DNA of 64,000 bases. Source: Symbiodinium sp. CCMP2592 (taxonomy: Eukaryota > Sar > Dinophyceae > Suessiales > Symbiodiniaceae). Below the pieces are notes generated by a model. The model ran no database searches. It was given only the letters and a program-made list of their open reading frames with translations, and was not told the DNA's origin. Shown here in pieces: positions 42,487 through 54,554 of the stretch. The translations under genes were made by a program, and so were the position numbers. The stretch is from positions 186,001-250,000 of the forward strand of contig CAJNDT010003369.1 in the NCBI GenBank assembly GCA_905221615.1, read 5' to 3'. The stretch's first letter is position 1, and each line of letters starts with the position of its first letter.

Positions 42487-43136
42487 TTTACGCGACTCGG
42501 GCCATCAATGGAGTCGAAAGACTTGTGCATCTCCCCAACCCGAAAGCCGGAACCCTTAGCCCCCCAAACCGCTTAATGAGCAAATACTCCTGCTGTACAT
42601 GGACACCTTGATAGACGGATAGACAGATAGGAGTATGGCTTCGTTGATGCATGTTGGAGTCTTTGTACCCTAAGTCTCTGTTCCCCTGGTCCTTCCGAGC
42701 TCAGAGCTGAGGAAGGGCTCCTCTTGGCCTGCAGGAAACTTGGCGTTAAAGCACCCTTGGGTTCCTAAGGACGTCAGAGCAGAGGGCTTCATATAGGGTC
42801 TATAGAACTTTATGGTTTGGGATTTTGCGGTTTACAGGAATACCCCAGGTCGCGGGAATTGCCATGCTTCTTGGTTTTGATCCGTCTTCCCAAGAGGGCG
42901 GTTTTAGAAAAGCAAGCGCCCTGAGCCCTAAATCCAGACAACACTGGAAAGCCTGAGCTCGTCAACCCTAGCTGTTAGGCCTGGGGTTCAGAGTTTAGGG
43001 TTCAGGGTTTAGGGTTTCCTAACCCCTAGACCTTAAGCCGGTATCCCTGAACTCCCGACCTCAATCCCACGGGTCCAAACCCGAAGCCCTGAAGCCCCAA
43101 AACCCTAAACTCCAAAGCCTCTGACGTAAACACCAG

Positions 43137-43213
43137 GAAAGGCCGACGTCTTGGGCGATTCCTTCGGGACCTGCGACGATGGGGACAAAGTCTGCTTCCA
43201 GAGGTTGCCGAAG
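43137..43213 (+). CDS. Candidate exon of the same unrecognised domain
   Basis: After caccag the frame reads KADVLGDSFGTCDDGDKVCF and then Q-R-L-P-K. It ends at a GT donor (gtgggg) and leaves phase 0, which fits the next candidate at 45119. The upstream flank is C-rich and the downstream flank strongly TTTAGGG-like, as at the firm exons. Confidence 0.45.
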
Positions 43214-45118
43214 GTGGGGCTGAGGGTTTTGGAGTTTAGGATTTAGGGCTTAGGGGGCGTCGCGTTAAGAGGGGTAAGGGCTTAGGGTTTTGGACGTTTA
43301 GGGGCTGTTTAGGGGCTTTAGGGCTTTACTGGAGGCTTAAGGGGGTTTTAGGGTTATGATGTGGAGGCTCAGGGCGGTTAGGCTTGCGATGTCAGGGTTT
43401 CTGGTTGCAGAAGGCTTTTCTGTCTCTTTTCTTGTCGGGACTCCGTGGAGCCACCCTAAACACTGAAATCCGCAAACCCTTGAACCCTAAACTCCTCAAG
43501 CCCCGAAACCCCAAAGCCCTAATACATGTCATGTATCGTTTTTCATGTTATCTAATGCGAAGATCTGTTGAATACCGTATGGGTGGTTGTCAAAATTATG
43601 GTCCCTTTTTGGGTCCCCATGATAATACGGCACCTATTATTTAGGGTACCCCAAAAGGGACCCCTAATTTTGACAACCGCGCAGATATGCTACAATATGT
43701 TTTATGCTCTACTACATGGCCTGTTATAGCCTTACATGGTCCACTACATGTTATGCACTGTAACTTAGGGGTACTTAGAAATAATTTTTGGTTATTAGGG
43801 TATTATAATCCTTAAGAGACAGCTAAAATTACAATTTTTGTTAGGGTTCCAAGTTCAGTATAGTGTATGTGCCCCAAGCTCTCTCAGTTTTCTTGTCTCT
43901 GGGAGGTCGAGGAAAAGGACTTAGAGCTCCTCGCAGTCGCACCTCGGCCTCTTCTTCGGCTCATTGCGGCTTGAAAGTTCAGGGTTCCGGGTTTAGGGTT
44001 TAGGGTTGCAAGGTTTACGGTTTAGGGTTTTGGGTTGCAAGGTTTTGGGTTTAGGGTTTCAGGTGTGTTTTTGTTGCTGAGGGTTTCGGGCAGTTTGTTT
44101 CTTGAGGTCTGAGAGTTCCGCATGCCGAGACCCGTTTAGGTGGATTGAAAACCACATTTGTCTGGGATTGGATTTAGAGCCAAGAGTTTAAACTTTCGCG
44201 GGTTTATGTTGTTACCACCCCCTCCAAGCGATTTTGCTACTTGCATCCCGGACAAACCACTTTCATTCGCAAGGCTTTAGGCGCTCGGCTGAAAGGGTGT
44301 GGTTCAGCATCTGATTCATAAATCTCCCTTTTCTTGACATACCTTACTATTGGGTGTAAGTAGGGTGATCAGCACCTTACTTCGGGAGCGGAAGTTGCTG
44401 TAATCATACTGATGCTCCGACGTTAGGAACCCATAGAATCTAGCCTCAAGACATCTCAGAACTGGTATTTACACAACAGCGACTGAAACCGATATTGGCA
44501 GGAGCAATGTGTGGTACAAGTCAAAGGCCGCAACATAGAGGAAACCAGAGGTCACGGCGGAATCAGAACATTCAAGCTGTCCGTCTCACCGAGGGCCACA
44601 GAATGCCACAGATACCAACACATCAACCCCAGGCACCAAACACGGAGCCACTAACCATCCTGTAATGCCCTGGTTAATGAACCCTTGTTCACCTTGAATC
44701 AGGGTCATGATCAGAACTGCAAGATTGAGCCTTTACTTGTTCATGCTTTCTGGGTGCCCTTGCTTTGAGCCCAAAGCCCTGTCCGAATGTAGGCCGCTAA
44801 CTAGTCACCCCCGTTCTTTAAGGGCAGTAGCAGTATTACGATCAAGGCTCTGGGTTCACCCCGTTACATGAGCTTCAAGCGTAGTGTTTGAATGCAGGTC
44901 AGTAGCCTTGGTGCTACCAGATAGCAAGCAGGATACACCAAGATAGCAACAAGAAGACATGAGAATCGACCCGCAAGCTTCTTTTAGCTGCCTGGCTTGT
45001 AAGCTGCAAGGTCTGAACCTAAGCCTCTAGGCAAACCACATACATAAAGAATAAAAACCTGAACCCTGCAAACCCTAGGCCCCGAGCTGACTTTAGGCAT
45101 CCCCATCAGTGACCCGAG
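43214..45118. other. Intron-like stretch with telomere-like words and a MITE
   Basis: TTTAGGG-type words dominate 43214-43370 and 43990-44070. A family-1 MITE lies at 43581-43680. I see no coding exon. Confidence 0.5.
43581..43680. mobile_element. MITE-like inverted-repeat element, family 1 (copy 2)
   Basis: About 100 bp, starting gggtggttgtcaaaattatg and ending tttgacaacc, with the same internal aatacggcaccta word and GGGTCCC/GGGTACC palindromes as 10865-10966, in the same orientation. Confidence 0.75.
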
Positions 45119-45187
45119 GATGATGTGGGCAATCAGTTCCGGTGGCAGTTTGATGCCTCGAACAGCGTGGCCCATGCGGCTTTTGAG
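45119..45187 (+). CDS. Candidate exon of the same unrecognised domain
   Basis: After cccgag the frame reads DDVGNQFRWQFDASNSVAHA and then A-F-E, ending before a GC donor (gccttc). It is phase 0 at both ends, 69 bp, and coding-like. It would follow L-P-K of the exon ending at 43213. Confidence 0.45.
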
Positions 45188-47634
45188 GCCTTCAGGTGGC
45201 GTGGCTTGATAAGGAGCGACAACACTTAGACTCGGTCATGAGGGAAAAAACAAAGTTGGCGATATTGGGACTTTAATGGCATGTTCTCATGAATTTCTAT
45301 CTCTCCATCCCAAGCCCGAACCTTTCAAGATCCCCGCAAAATGCACTGTGCAGCCGCCAGTGACCGCCAGTGTTTTCTTGCTCTGCGGAGTGCTAGCACA
45401 TGCCAGCAGCGGTCGAAGTCTTGACAGGACTGCGCACATCAACGCAGCACAAGAAGCCCACCAGTGGTCGTGAGTTGTTTTTCCTTTCGGCTGGAATCCT
45501 TTCCCAGGCCTCCAAAAAGTCCGGGTTTCGGAGAAGGCCTGAAGCCATAAGATGGGCAAACAGAGCATCTTCAAGAATGTTCTTCAGGTTCCTTTTCGAA
45601 GCCAATGTGGAGTTGCCATACTGGGAAGATGTAGTAAATGACATGCCTTCCCTACTTTCTCGTGGTATCTTGAACCGAATTACAGGCCCTGTCTATCAGG
45701 AACCCCTTTGGCCCCAAGCGTCGGACTGAACACCCGGCTGGCGAATTTGCGCTTGAGCTGGCAACCGTAACCCCGGTCACCTGCACCCCAAGGATGAAAC
45801 CCTGAAACCCCTAATTGCATGCTCTAGGTTCTGAAAACCAAAGTCTTGAAATCTATCCGGCCGAACAGTGGCTCCATGTAGTCTAGAGGTCCGAATAGCT
45901 GGTCATAACGTCCTCTTCTAAGCCTATACATATGCCCGAATACCCTGAGTACACTGTTCCCAAAACCCTAAACCCTTAGTATCGTCATCCCTAGACCCTA
46001 AAACCTTAAGCCCTTAGTATAGTGATTTTTGGAGGTGGCTTCCTGCCCAGGCATGGAAAGACCACTCAGAAGACGCACGGGCCGGCCTGGGCCCCCGAGG
46101 TTCTCAAGGCTCGATAGCTGTCTCTTCTGTTCTTTCTGTAAGGTCTGTAAAGACTTTGCTTTTTTATTTTGGGTTTCCAGGGGTTTACCGTCTTCTTCTT
46201 GTCTATGACTAATATGAATCCTCATAGTTAGTATCATTACCCTTGCCGTGCTACTATCGTAATTATTACTATGACTGTTATGCCTCGGGTTCAGGGATCT
46301 ATCTTACTCTTGTACTTTTGGTGATTTCGGTTTACTAGTTTGATGGATTTGGATCCTGGCGGGTTCCTTGGGGGTGTTTGTTAGGGGGTCTTGGTTAAGA
46401 GATTTTTTCCATATTCAAGTCCTACGTTTCCCCCAAGCCAATGCTACAACGGTGCACGGAAGCATAAGCTCTGGAGCCATGAAATTTCTCTGACGCGACA
46501 CTCGCCACTTGCTCCAGTTGCTGCGAGTGAGTTGTTGTTCTTTGTATCGAAACACCGCTTCCCTTGGATTCGGGGTTGCTGTCGGAAGCTGGACACAGAA
46601 CGGACGCTTCGTGTGTTGTTGATTCTTTGAAGATGTTGCCGGATGTCTGCCCACAAAGCCATGTTGTGGTGTGAAGATTAGGCCCCTATTCTTGCAAATG
46701 GTGTCCTCATTATTGTTATTGCTGCTTGTCCACATTGCTCTCGTTGTTCTACTCACCAATAACAGCTGCAGCGCTCAAGGATCTTGGTGCTACAGGCCAA
46801 ACCCCTGGAATGCTGAACTGGAGCCCGAAATGCCACAACAGCTTTTCTAGAACCTTAAGCGACTGTCGTCGACAGGGCTCTGTCACCAGTGGGGCACAGG
46901 ACACGCTCATGCGCCGTGGCGGTCTTTCGCAGGTTTCAGGGCTCGCCGACCGGGTTAAAGCTTGGAGTGCGGGCTGGTCAGAAATTGAGCTGAGACATAG
47001 TTTTGTGAGCAGGAGGAAGTCGAATTCTCAGAGACTCCAAAATCTCTTCAGTCAGGTTTCCGGATGAAGGGTTCCTTCTTTTGCTAGACCGAATCCCAAA
47101 AGCCTTAGCAATCCTTAAACGCTCGAAGCCATCTTCCGTGGGAGTTTCGAGGATTCTGCCTGAATTCGTTTCGGTGGATCGCGGCCCTCATGCCTGTGTT
47201 TCAGTGCTTGGAGCAGCAGACCCTTCCAGCTATTCAGGGAAGCGCGTAGTACAATTATGATATAGGCTCGTTTTCGCATAGTATCGTATGGTATGGTATA
47301 GTAGAGTATCGTATGGTATAGCACAGTATAGCATTTTATAGTAGAATATTATGATACGTTGTTATCTAATATCCTACAATATAGGGCATTTGGGCGCAAG
47401 CCCCCGTAGCCCCGTGCATTCTCCTTCTTAGGGCCTTGCTAAACTGAAGCTGCAGTACCTTGTCGTTCTGGGAGCATCCTCTTCGTGCAGACTTCAGCGC
47501 AACGATGCATTTCCCGCCGAAGTCGGACCCCTGAACCCTAAACCCTAAACCCAAAATCCTAAACCCTAAGTCCTAAACCCTAAACCCCTAAACCCTAAAC
47601 CCAAGCATCCCAGCTCCTAAGCTGCACTCGTCAG
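45188..47634. other. Intron-like stretch, no firm exon
   Basis: Short coding-like bits exist (for instance near 46770-46800 and 46880-46930), but none has a motif. A degenerate gtatcgtatggtatag run lies near 47270-47350 and a CCCTAAA tract at 47526-47610. Confidence 0.4.
47526..47610 (+). repeat. Interstitial telomere-like tract (CCCTAAA)
   Basis: About ten near-perfect CCCTAAA/CCTAAA units shortly upstream of the acceptor at 47634. Confidence 0.7.
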
Positions 47635-47714
47635 GTACAGGGACCAGGATGGAATTCGCTCCTTCATGTTGGACGACGATGCCTGCGAAACTGGGCACTC
47701 GAAGGCTTCAGCCG
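47635..47714 (+). CDS. Candidate exon with a MITE at its donor
   Basis: After ctcgtcag the frame reads YRDQDGIRSFMLDDDACETG and then H-S-K-A-S-A, ending at gccg before a GT donor (gtatgg). A family-5 MITE starts four bases into the intron. Domain unrecognised. Confidence 0.45.
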
Positions 47715-47718
47715 GTAT

Positions 47719-47810
47719 GGGAGTTTCCGAAAATAGGGGTACCTTATTTTGGGGTCCTTATAATAAGGATCCTACTATTTATGGTACTATATTGGGGTCC
47801 CCTTTTTGTT
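47719..47810. mobile_element. MITE-like element, family 5 (copy 1, right end degraded)
   Basis: Begins gggagtttccgaaaatagg and matches the reverse complement of 50271-50370 across most of its length (GGGGTACC, TTATTTTGGGGTCC, GGATCCTA). The right inverted repeat is no longer recognisable. Confidence 0.6.
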
Positions 47811-50270
47811 GGTGGACTTTTGTAAAGATGGGGGGAAATTCAGTGCCCAAGGCTGAGTATAAGGGTCTCGTATACCGTGGGCGTCCATTCGGCTTTGAGC
47901 CTGAAGACGAGGGGTTACTTAGAGGCTCCGTGTTCCTTTTTGGAGGGGGTCACAATCAGAATCCTATAAAGGTAATCCCCAAAAAGAACTAAGCTGAGCT
48001 GCCGCACGTTAGCAATCCTCGGCGATGTGATTGTCGAGCAGGAGGGAGACTAATGAGTTGAGGTTCTCCGAAATTTGCAGCACGGCCTAGGGGTTTTCAG
48101 TATCTCTCAAACTCAGGAGGTTTGAGGCGGTGAACAACAGACGAAAGGGGTCTCGGTCTCTCAACCCTGGCCCTTTGAGCCAATGTAACCCAAAACCGTG
48201 CTCTCCATTGACAGCGGAACCCCCAGAAGGCAACAAGCAAAGTAGCGAACAAGAAGCAAAAAAGGGGCACCATACTATCACCATACATTTTGCTTCTTCT
48301 GTTTCTCCTCCAGAGTCTCGGAACAGGCGGTTCAAACCCAGGACTCCAAAGGTAGAGAATCGGAGCCCCCGGCCCCAGTGAGGCCAAAGGTCCAAGACCC
48401 TAAGTACTCAACTCTCAAACATGCATCCTAAACCACTCCAAGGATTGCCACTCCACGCTCTCCATGGGCCATGCCATGTGCGGCAGCGGATGCAACCAGC
48501 AGTATGGATCTTTGGCTGTTTGGGGTCCGTAGGATCCAAGTTGTCGGGCCACCCTCTCGAAAATGAGTTTTGGGGCTTCGGTTGTTGTTTGGTTTTCGGC
48601 CTTCCTTCACGGCACAGGATTGTAAACGGCGGGTGCTGCTGTTTTGTTCAGTTCTTCGTCGACGGGCCAGCTGCTGAGGAAGATATTCAAGATGCTGGAT
48701 TGGATTTTTTTGGGATGTTGCCGGAGTTCTCGGCACTAACGCTTTGGCATCGTTACCTAGGACCTAGTAGGTGTCTAGATGCAGGGCTCTTTCTCACACT
48801 CTCTTGGAAAAATGGCTTTGCTTGGCGGCGGAAATCTCAGGAAACTGCCAGATCAAGGGTGGCGTGGACAAGCTTTCCGAAACTCGGACGGATTGCGGCT
48901 TGGGGCTTAGGATTCGAGTCGCCAGGGTTCAGGATGGATCGCGTGGAGGTCTCCGGGTTTGGGGATTTGGGTTTAGTGAGGCTTTGTAGGGTCCTAAAGC
49001 TTTGCACCTCCTTAGCAGCCATTGATGTTCTGCTTGCCTCAAGTTCCTTCCAGGGACTCGATGTAGTCGTGTAAGCAGAACTCCCTAGAACAACGTCACC
49101 TAGTCACGTAAAGGCCAAGAGGTAGTCATTCGTTTGTGCTCGCGATCGTGATCGATGTGCAGCTGGCTCCGTTGTTTCGCTGCCACCGGGGCTCATACTC
49201 GTTCCCGGATGTCATTTCGATCAGGATTACGTCTACTCCTAGCCTTTCTGTTGCTGCTGCTACTGCTACTGCTGCTACTACTACTGCAAGTGCTGCTGCC
49301 ACTCTTGCTACTGCTACTGCTACTATTATTCCTTTCCTATTGGTCTTCTGCTAGATTGGTCTGCCGCTCTGCTACCCGACTACTCTACTGCTTCGATTCC
49401 ATGTCCACCCGGGCCTCCCCTGTTCTCTGAAGCTTTGCTACACTGGACCCTGCTTTGAAAACCGCTAACTGTTCAGCCCTGAACCCTAAACACCAAACCG
49501 CAAAAAAAAAACGCCGTTTCGCCAGGATCGGTCCGAAACGGGTGGAGAGGGGTCTGGCTCCAGCTGCACAGGATTCTAGCACTGAAAGGATGTTTCCAGA
49601 TATTTTCAATATGAGGGTGCTTGAAAGGGTCTGCAGGTGTACTATCGGGGATGTTACGTGGTTGCGGACCAAAAACTTTATGTAGCCTATTACGGGTCCT
49701 GTGCGGGTTTTGCAAAGACACTACGCTGCTCAAGCACAGAAAAAGTATTGAATGGGAAGTATGTTTGCTGCTATGCGCCGAAGACGGGTTGCTGTCGTTT
49801 CAGTTGACATGCTCAGAGGGCCCATTTTGTTCCGACATGTTTCGGATCGGTTCTCTGTCCACAGACGCTTCTGTTTTGGTAAGCATTGTCCATCAGTTGA
49901 CGAGCTTTGCCTCTTTCTTGGTCATAACACGGGTGCTCGTTGCAAGGGTATCGGTCCAGATCCAGGGGGCCAGGGGGTTTGTGCGTCTGCGGGGAGGGTC
50001 CTCGAAGGCAGCTCTGGAGGGTGGCCTGAGATTTCAGGTTGAGGTTGCCTGCCAAATTCATGCTTGCATACAGGCCTTCCGATCAAACCCTACGTTCAAA
50101 CCCCAACAGCAATAGCGCTTGGTAGTAATCGTATAAATGGCGATCATCATCATCGTCATCATCATGATCATCGCCATCATCAGAATCATCATGACCACGT
50201 GGATTACGTGTTAACAATAGCCAATAGCAGCAAGTTACATGAAGATAAGCTGCAAAGGTGCATGAATATA
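47811..50270. other. Intron-like stretch with a CTG/CTA microsatellite and weak exon candidates
   Basis: Possible exons near 48850-48890 (frame N-C-Q-I-K-G-G-V-D-K-L-S) and 48008-48050 (T-L-A-I-L-G-D-V-I-V-E-Q) look coding, but boundaries and family are unclear. Imperfect (ctg/cta)n runs span 49235-49335 and catcat/atcatc runs 50140-50190. Confidence 0.35.
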
Positions 50271-50370
50271 GGGGTTTCCGAAAACAGGGGACCCTTATAT
50301 GGTACCGGAATTAATAGGATCCTCCTTATAAGGACCCCAAAATAAGGTACCCCTATTTTCGGAAACTCCC
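50271..50370. mobile_element. MITE-like inverted-repeat element, family 5 (copy 2)
   Basis: Exactly 100 bp between ggggtttccgaaaacagggg and ccctattttcggaaactccc, which are inverted repeats of ~25 bp. The flanks atata and atat(g) could be a short target duplication. It ends 20 bp before the acceptor of the exon at 50392. Confidence 0.75.
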
Positions 50371-50391
50371 ATATGGCTCCACTTGTAAGGG

Positions 50392-50470
50392 CTCAGTTTT
50401 CCGCTCTTGACGGCATAGGACCTGCCACGGACCACGGCCTCACGCTCTACTTCCGGCAGAAAGGAGCAGA
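50392..50470 (+). CDS. Candidate exon next to a MITE
   Basis: After cttgtaag the frame reads AQFSALDGIGPATDHGLTLY and then F-R-Q-K-G-A-D, ending in an acidic run. The 3' end is uncertain. Plausibly part of the same unrecognised domain as 42421-47714. Confidence 0.4.
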
Positions 50471-51183
50471 TGAGGACGAGGAGCAGGCCCGGGGTCCCCG
50501 GATTTCGAGCTTTTTGGAGTCGGGCTTCGGATTTAGGGCATTCCGATTGCGAAACTCAAGTCCCTGAGAACGCCCGTCACTTAGTGCTCCACCCCCGTAA
50601 CCGGCATTGCGACACATGCTACACCTCAACCAAAGTGGGATTTTTGGCATGGTTTCTGAAACATGCAGGATTCAATGGTTCCGGTTCCGAGGAGAGATTT
50701 TCTGAACTTGCAGCTTCTCTTCGGGGCAGCAACAAGCGACTACCGGGTTGTGGCTGTACTGAGGCCTTGACGCCGTAAACTGTCGACAGCCCACAAGCTC
50801 CAATTCGCGAAGCCCTACACACCAAACCCTACCATAGCCACCAAGCTCCAAAAAACTTGGGTCTTTCAAGCCTCAATTCAACAGCTACAAGAGCGAAGCC
50901 ACTCCAACAGCCTTGCATGAAGGATGAAGGGACTGTGGAAAATCTTTCCTTGCCTTGCTTTGTCTATCCGGCAAACCCTTTTCAAAACCTCATACCGCCT
51001 TACAGAGTCATCATACAATCATCCCCAAAGAAAGAGCCGTTTCCCCACGTTGCAAAATTTACAATGCAACATGTAAGCTGCAGGTGGACATGAACAGGGT
51101 GCATAGAGCACCTACCTTAAATCCTAATCCCGAAGCCCTAAACCCTAAATCGTAATTCCCTAAACCCTAAACCCTAAACTCAG

Positions 51184-53266
51184 GCGGACATGAACGAAGG
51201 TCTCGAGTGCAACTACTACTACGACCAGTCCCAGTGCAAGGTTCCTGACTTGGAAGCTTTGCCTCTCGGTGAGAACTCCTGGCTGCTTTTTTGCTGACTT
51301 TTTTGGGGGCCAGGATTGACTATTCCATGGAGTACATGCAGAATGCATGATTAAACTCAGCTGTCTCTTAGCGGCGGTGTAGTCTCTGGAATGGCTAGTT
51401 AGAGCTACATCGCATCCAGACAATCCGGCAGCCGTTGACCTTATGGTTGCCTGATATCGGTCTTGGCCGTTTGCATCTCGACGAGGAGAACTCTTATGGT
51501 AGCCTCCGGCTCCAGGTTTCGGGTACGAAGTTTGACAAATTTGCCCGTACATCCCGAAGCCCGAAGACCCGTAAACAACAAGCTGTCTCGATCCTAAAGC
51601 TTAAAGGGAACTCCAGAAAGTTGGAATATGATTATCCTAAACCTTTTATGGTAAATTATAAGGTATCCTACCCTGAAACCATATTCCAACTTTCTGGAGT
51701 TTCCTTTAAGGCTTAAGGCTCCCCCAAGCAAAGACTAAACATGCGAAAAGGACCCCAGCGAACCGGGTGGTGGTTCCGGAGATCTTCATGGACCGGGCTT
51801 GGGGAGCTCGGGGAATTTTTTGCCACCACTAGCATAGGAGTTGCTGATGACAGTGATCGTAATGGTGAGATGATCACAATGCTGACGATGATGATGATGA
51901 TGAGGATGAGGATGAGGATCATTTTGCCGAATGCCTTTATTACCTCAACTTTTTATTCGGACTAGGGGTGCTGCCATCAAAGCATCTTGCTTGCTTGCTT
52001 GCTTTCTTCTTCGATGGGTCGTGGCGGTTCTGGGAATCAGATGGGCCTTGCTGTAACGATTCATAGTTACTCAGGTGGGTATACTGTCGTTGGATCATGG
52101 TTTCAAGTCGCAATAAACCTTCAGCAAACCGCAGGCCCAAAACCTCAAGCCTATGCCAAACCCTCAACTCTACGACTTTACGCCGTGCCCGAACGCCTGG
52201 GGCGATACCGGCACATTCCAGAGGGGACTCAGGATTAAGCTGAGGTTTCGGAAGAATATATTTCAATCTGGTAAGCAATTTACACTTCCGTAGACTGTTA
52301 TGATATACTAGGACGATACACTCCGAAAGCTTGTTCTAATTCGTCCAACACCTATACTCGTGGTATGTTTTTGTCGGGAACCTTTCCTTCTTGCGTGTGG
52401 CGAGCAGGTCCAGGGAATAAAGGATTTAGCGTTGGGGGGTGGGGATGGAGGGTGCAGGAGGAAGTTTAGTGTTGAGGGTGCTTGGCTGTCAGAGTTGTAG
52501 GATTTTTGAGTTTGGGCCGGGTTTGAGACTGGGGGTCGCAGAGTACATCAACAGGCCGACGGTTTAGGCGGTGGCCGGCACGAGGCCCATGTAACCGGGT
52601 CGTTGCTTTTTGTGTTCTTACAGGGTCCATTGCCTTGAGGAGAATGGGAAGTTCCCCGAAGTGCGCCAGGGCAACCATTTCTGCATCAGGCAGGGCGGGT
52701 GCATCTGAGTCTGAGCTGTTGCGGAACCGGGGGTTGATGTTTCGGACGGGTTTGTGGCTTCGGGTTTAGAAGCGCCTAAGGCTAGTAATTACTAGTGTTT
52801 TGACAAGCCTGTGTGCTCACCAAAAATATTGATCTTCAGCACTGCAGATGCTGACGACGTCACGTTCAGGTGCACCGGTCACCTCGTCACGAAGAAGGAG
52901 GGTAACTACAAGTTCTTCCTCAGTTCGGACGATGGCGCCTGGGCTTCTGTAGGGGAGAAAGGGTACGTGGTTGAGGCTGAGGGGTGGTGTCCTTTTCAGT
53001 CACAGTTCCGTCAAGCTCAGATCCCTGCATTGAGAGGTTCAGTCATGTATCTGAATGACGAGAAGGTGGTCGACAACGACGACTGCCATGGAGAAAGGGA
53101 GAGGAGCAGCGACCAGAAGTACCTGAAGAAGGGAAAGCACAAATTGGCCGTGAACATGTGCGAGATGGGCGGTGGCGAGGTCCTGAAGATGCGCTACAAA
53201 GGGCCGGACAGTGGCAACTCCAAGGTCAAGATCCCCAAGTCTGCGCTGAGGCACGACAAGCCCGAG
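51184..53266 (+). CDS. PA14-like module E (five exons)
   Basis: Exons 51184-51260 (77 bp), 51751-51796 (46), 52640-52689 (50), 52870-52934 (65) and 53037-53260 or 53266 (224 or 230). Encodes E-C-N-Y-Y-Y-D-Q-S-Q-C, V-P-E-I-F-M-D-R, G-K-F-P-E-V-R-Q-G, K-E-G-N-Y-K-F-F-L-S-S-D-D-G-S-V-M-Y-L-N-D-E-K. Donors are GC at exons 1, 2, 3 and 4 (gcctct, gcttgg, gcaggg, gcgcct), unlike the GA donors used by most siblings at exons 1 and 2. At 53260 the next bases are cc, so the end is probably six bases on, before gccccc. Confidence 0.75.
51599..51712. mobile_element. MITE-like inverted-repeat element, family 6
   Basis: About 114 bp. Left arm gcttaaagggaactccagaa(agttggaatatg) and right arm (catattccaac)tttctggagtttcctttaag are inverted over ~30 bp. 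It sits in intron 1 of PA14 module E. Confidence 0.75.
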
Positions 53267-53433
53267 GCCCCCGTGCTCTTAATGTCAACCACGACTACTT
53301 GCGTGATAATTCGAGTGATGATTATTAGAGTGATGGTGATTTTGGTGGTAGTCGTGATGGTGTTGGTTTGAGGATCATGGTTTTGGTCCTATGGATGAAG
53401 GCCGCTCTTTCGTAACAGAGCGCATGGAGAGAG

Positions 53434-54428
53434 GGGCCACTGCCGAAGGATGTTGACCTCGAGGACGGCTTGGAGTGCGACTACTTCTACGATCAGTCGC
53501 AGTGCCAAGTGCCGGACTTGGGCACCTTGACCCTCGGCAAGCAACTTCATAAAGAAGGAAGGTGTTTAACAGTAGCGAGAATAATGAACAGAAAAAGACG
53601 AATACGACTACTATAGCAACAACACACAATCATGATAAACGCAACACTAATCACAATAATATTTATCATAATGACCTGTGCGCGCTGGCTTTCGGGGAAG
53701 GGAATCAGGGTCCAGCGCATCCCATCGGCCATGTAGCTATGAGCTTGACGGACTCATGCAGTCAGCAGGAGCCCAGCCCATCGCGTGATTGTGCCAGAGA
53801 TCTACATGGACCGGGATTGCAAAAAGTAATCCGGGATCGGGATGAGTTCAGGGCAGCTTTGCGTGAGTGTTGTCGTGCAAGCTGCATGTCTCGATCAGAC
53901 CAATGGGAAGTTTCCGGAAGTACGTCAGGGGGATCACTTCTGCACGAGGCACGGTGGGCTCAGGGCGATAAGCATGCCAGAAGTAAGAACCCTTCGCAGT
54001 TCCTTAATGCTCTGGCAGGTGCACTGGTCGTCTCGTTACGAAGAAAGACGGCAAATACAAGTTCTTCCTCGCCTCAGATGACGGTGTCTCAGATGCAGAC
54101 AAGGGTTGCAGGAAGGTGATGTCGTCGTGAGCTGGGCTGCAGAAGCGTAGGGCATATAGTGCCCGTAAGTGCCACCGTAGCCATAGCCTACACCACTATG
54201 GGAGGTTCCCTCATGTACCTGAACGGAAAGAAGATCGTCGACAACAACGGCTGCCACGGAGAAAGGGAGAGAGGCAGTGACGACATGGACTTGAAGTCGG
54301 GTGCCCACGAGATCGTGGTGGACATGTGCGAGAGGGGCGGTGGCGAGGTCTTCAAGATGCGCTGGAAAGGACCAGACAGTGGCAACTCCAAGGTCAAGAT
54401 CCCGGCTACTGCGCTCAAGCACGAGAAG
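53434..54428 (+). CDS. PA14-like module F (five exons)
   Basis: Exons 53434-53528, 53769-53814, 53899-53948, 54019-54083 and 54205-54428. Exon 1 has an N-terminal extension (G-P-L-P-K-D-V-D) before L-E-D-G-L-E-C-D-Y-F-Y-D. Donors: GA, GA, GC, GT, GC. The core S-D-D-G-S-L-M-Y-L-N-G-K-K and V-D-N-N-G-C-H-G are intact. Confidence 0.75.
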
Positions 54429-54554
54429 GCATGCCGGTGTTAGCACCAGTCAGCTGGCAAATCATATGCACTTGCAGTGTCGCATTGCATTTCGGACATC
54501 GTGTGAGTAGCCTGAAGATGGAGACTGAGCGCTTTCAAGCTTTGTCCCTGCCAG

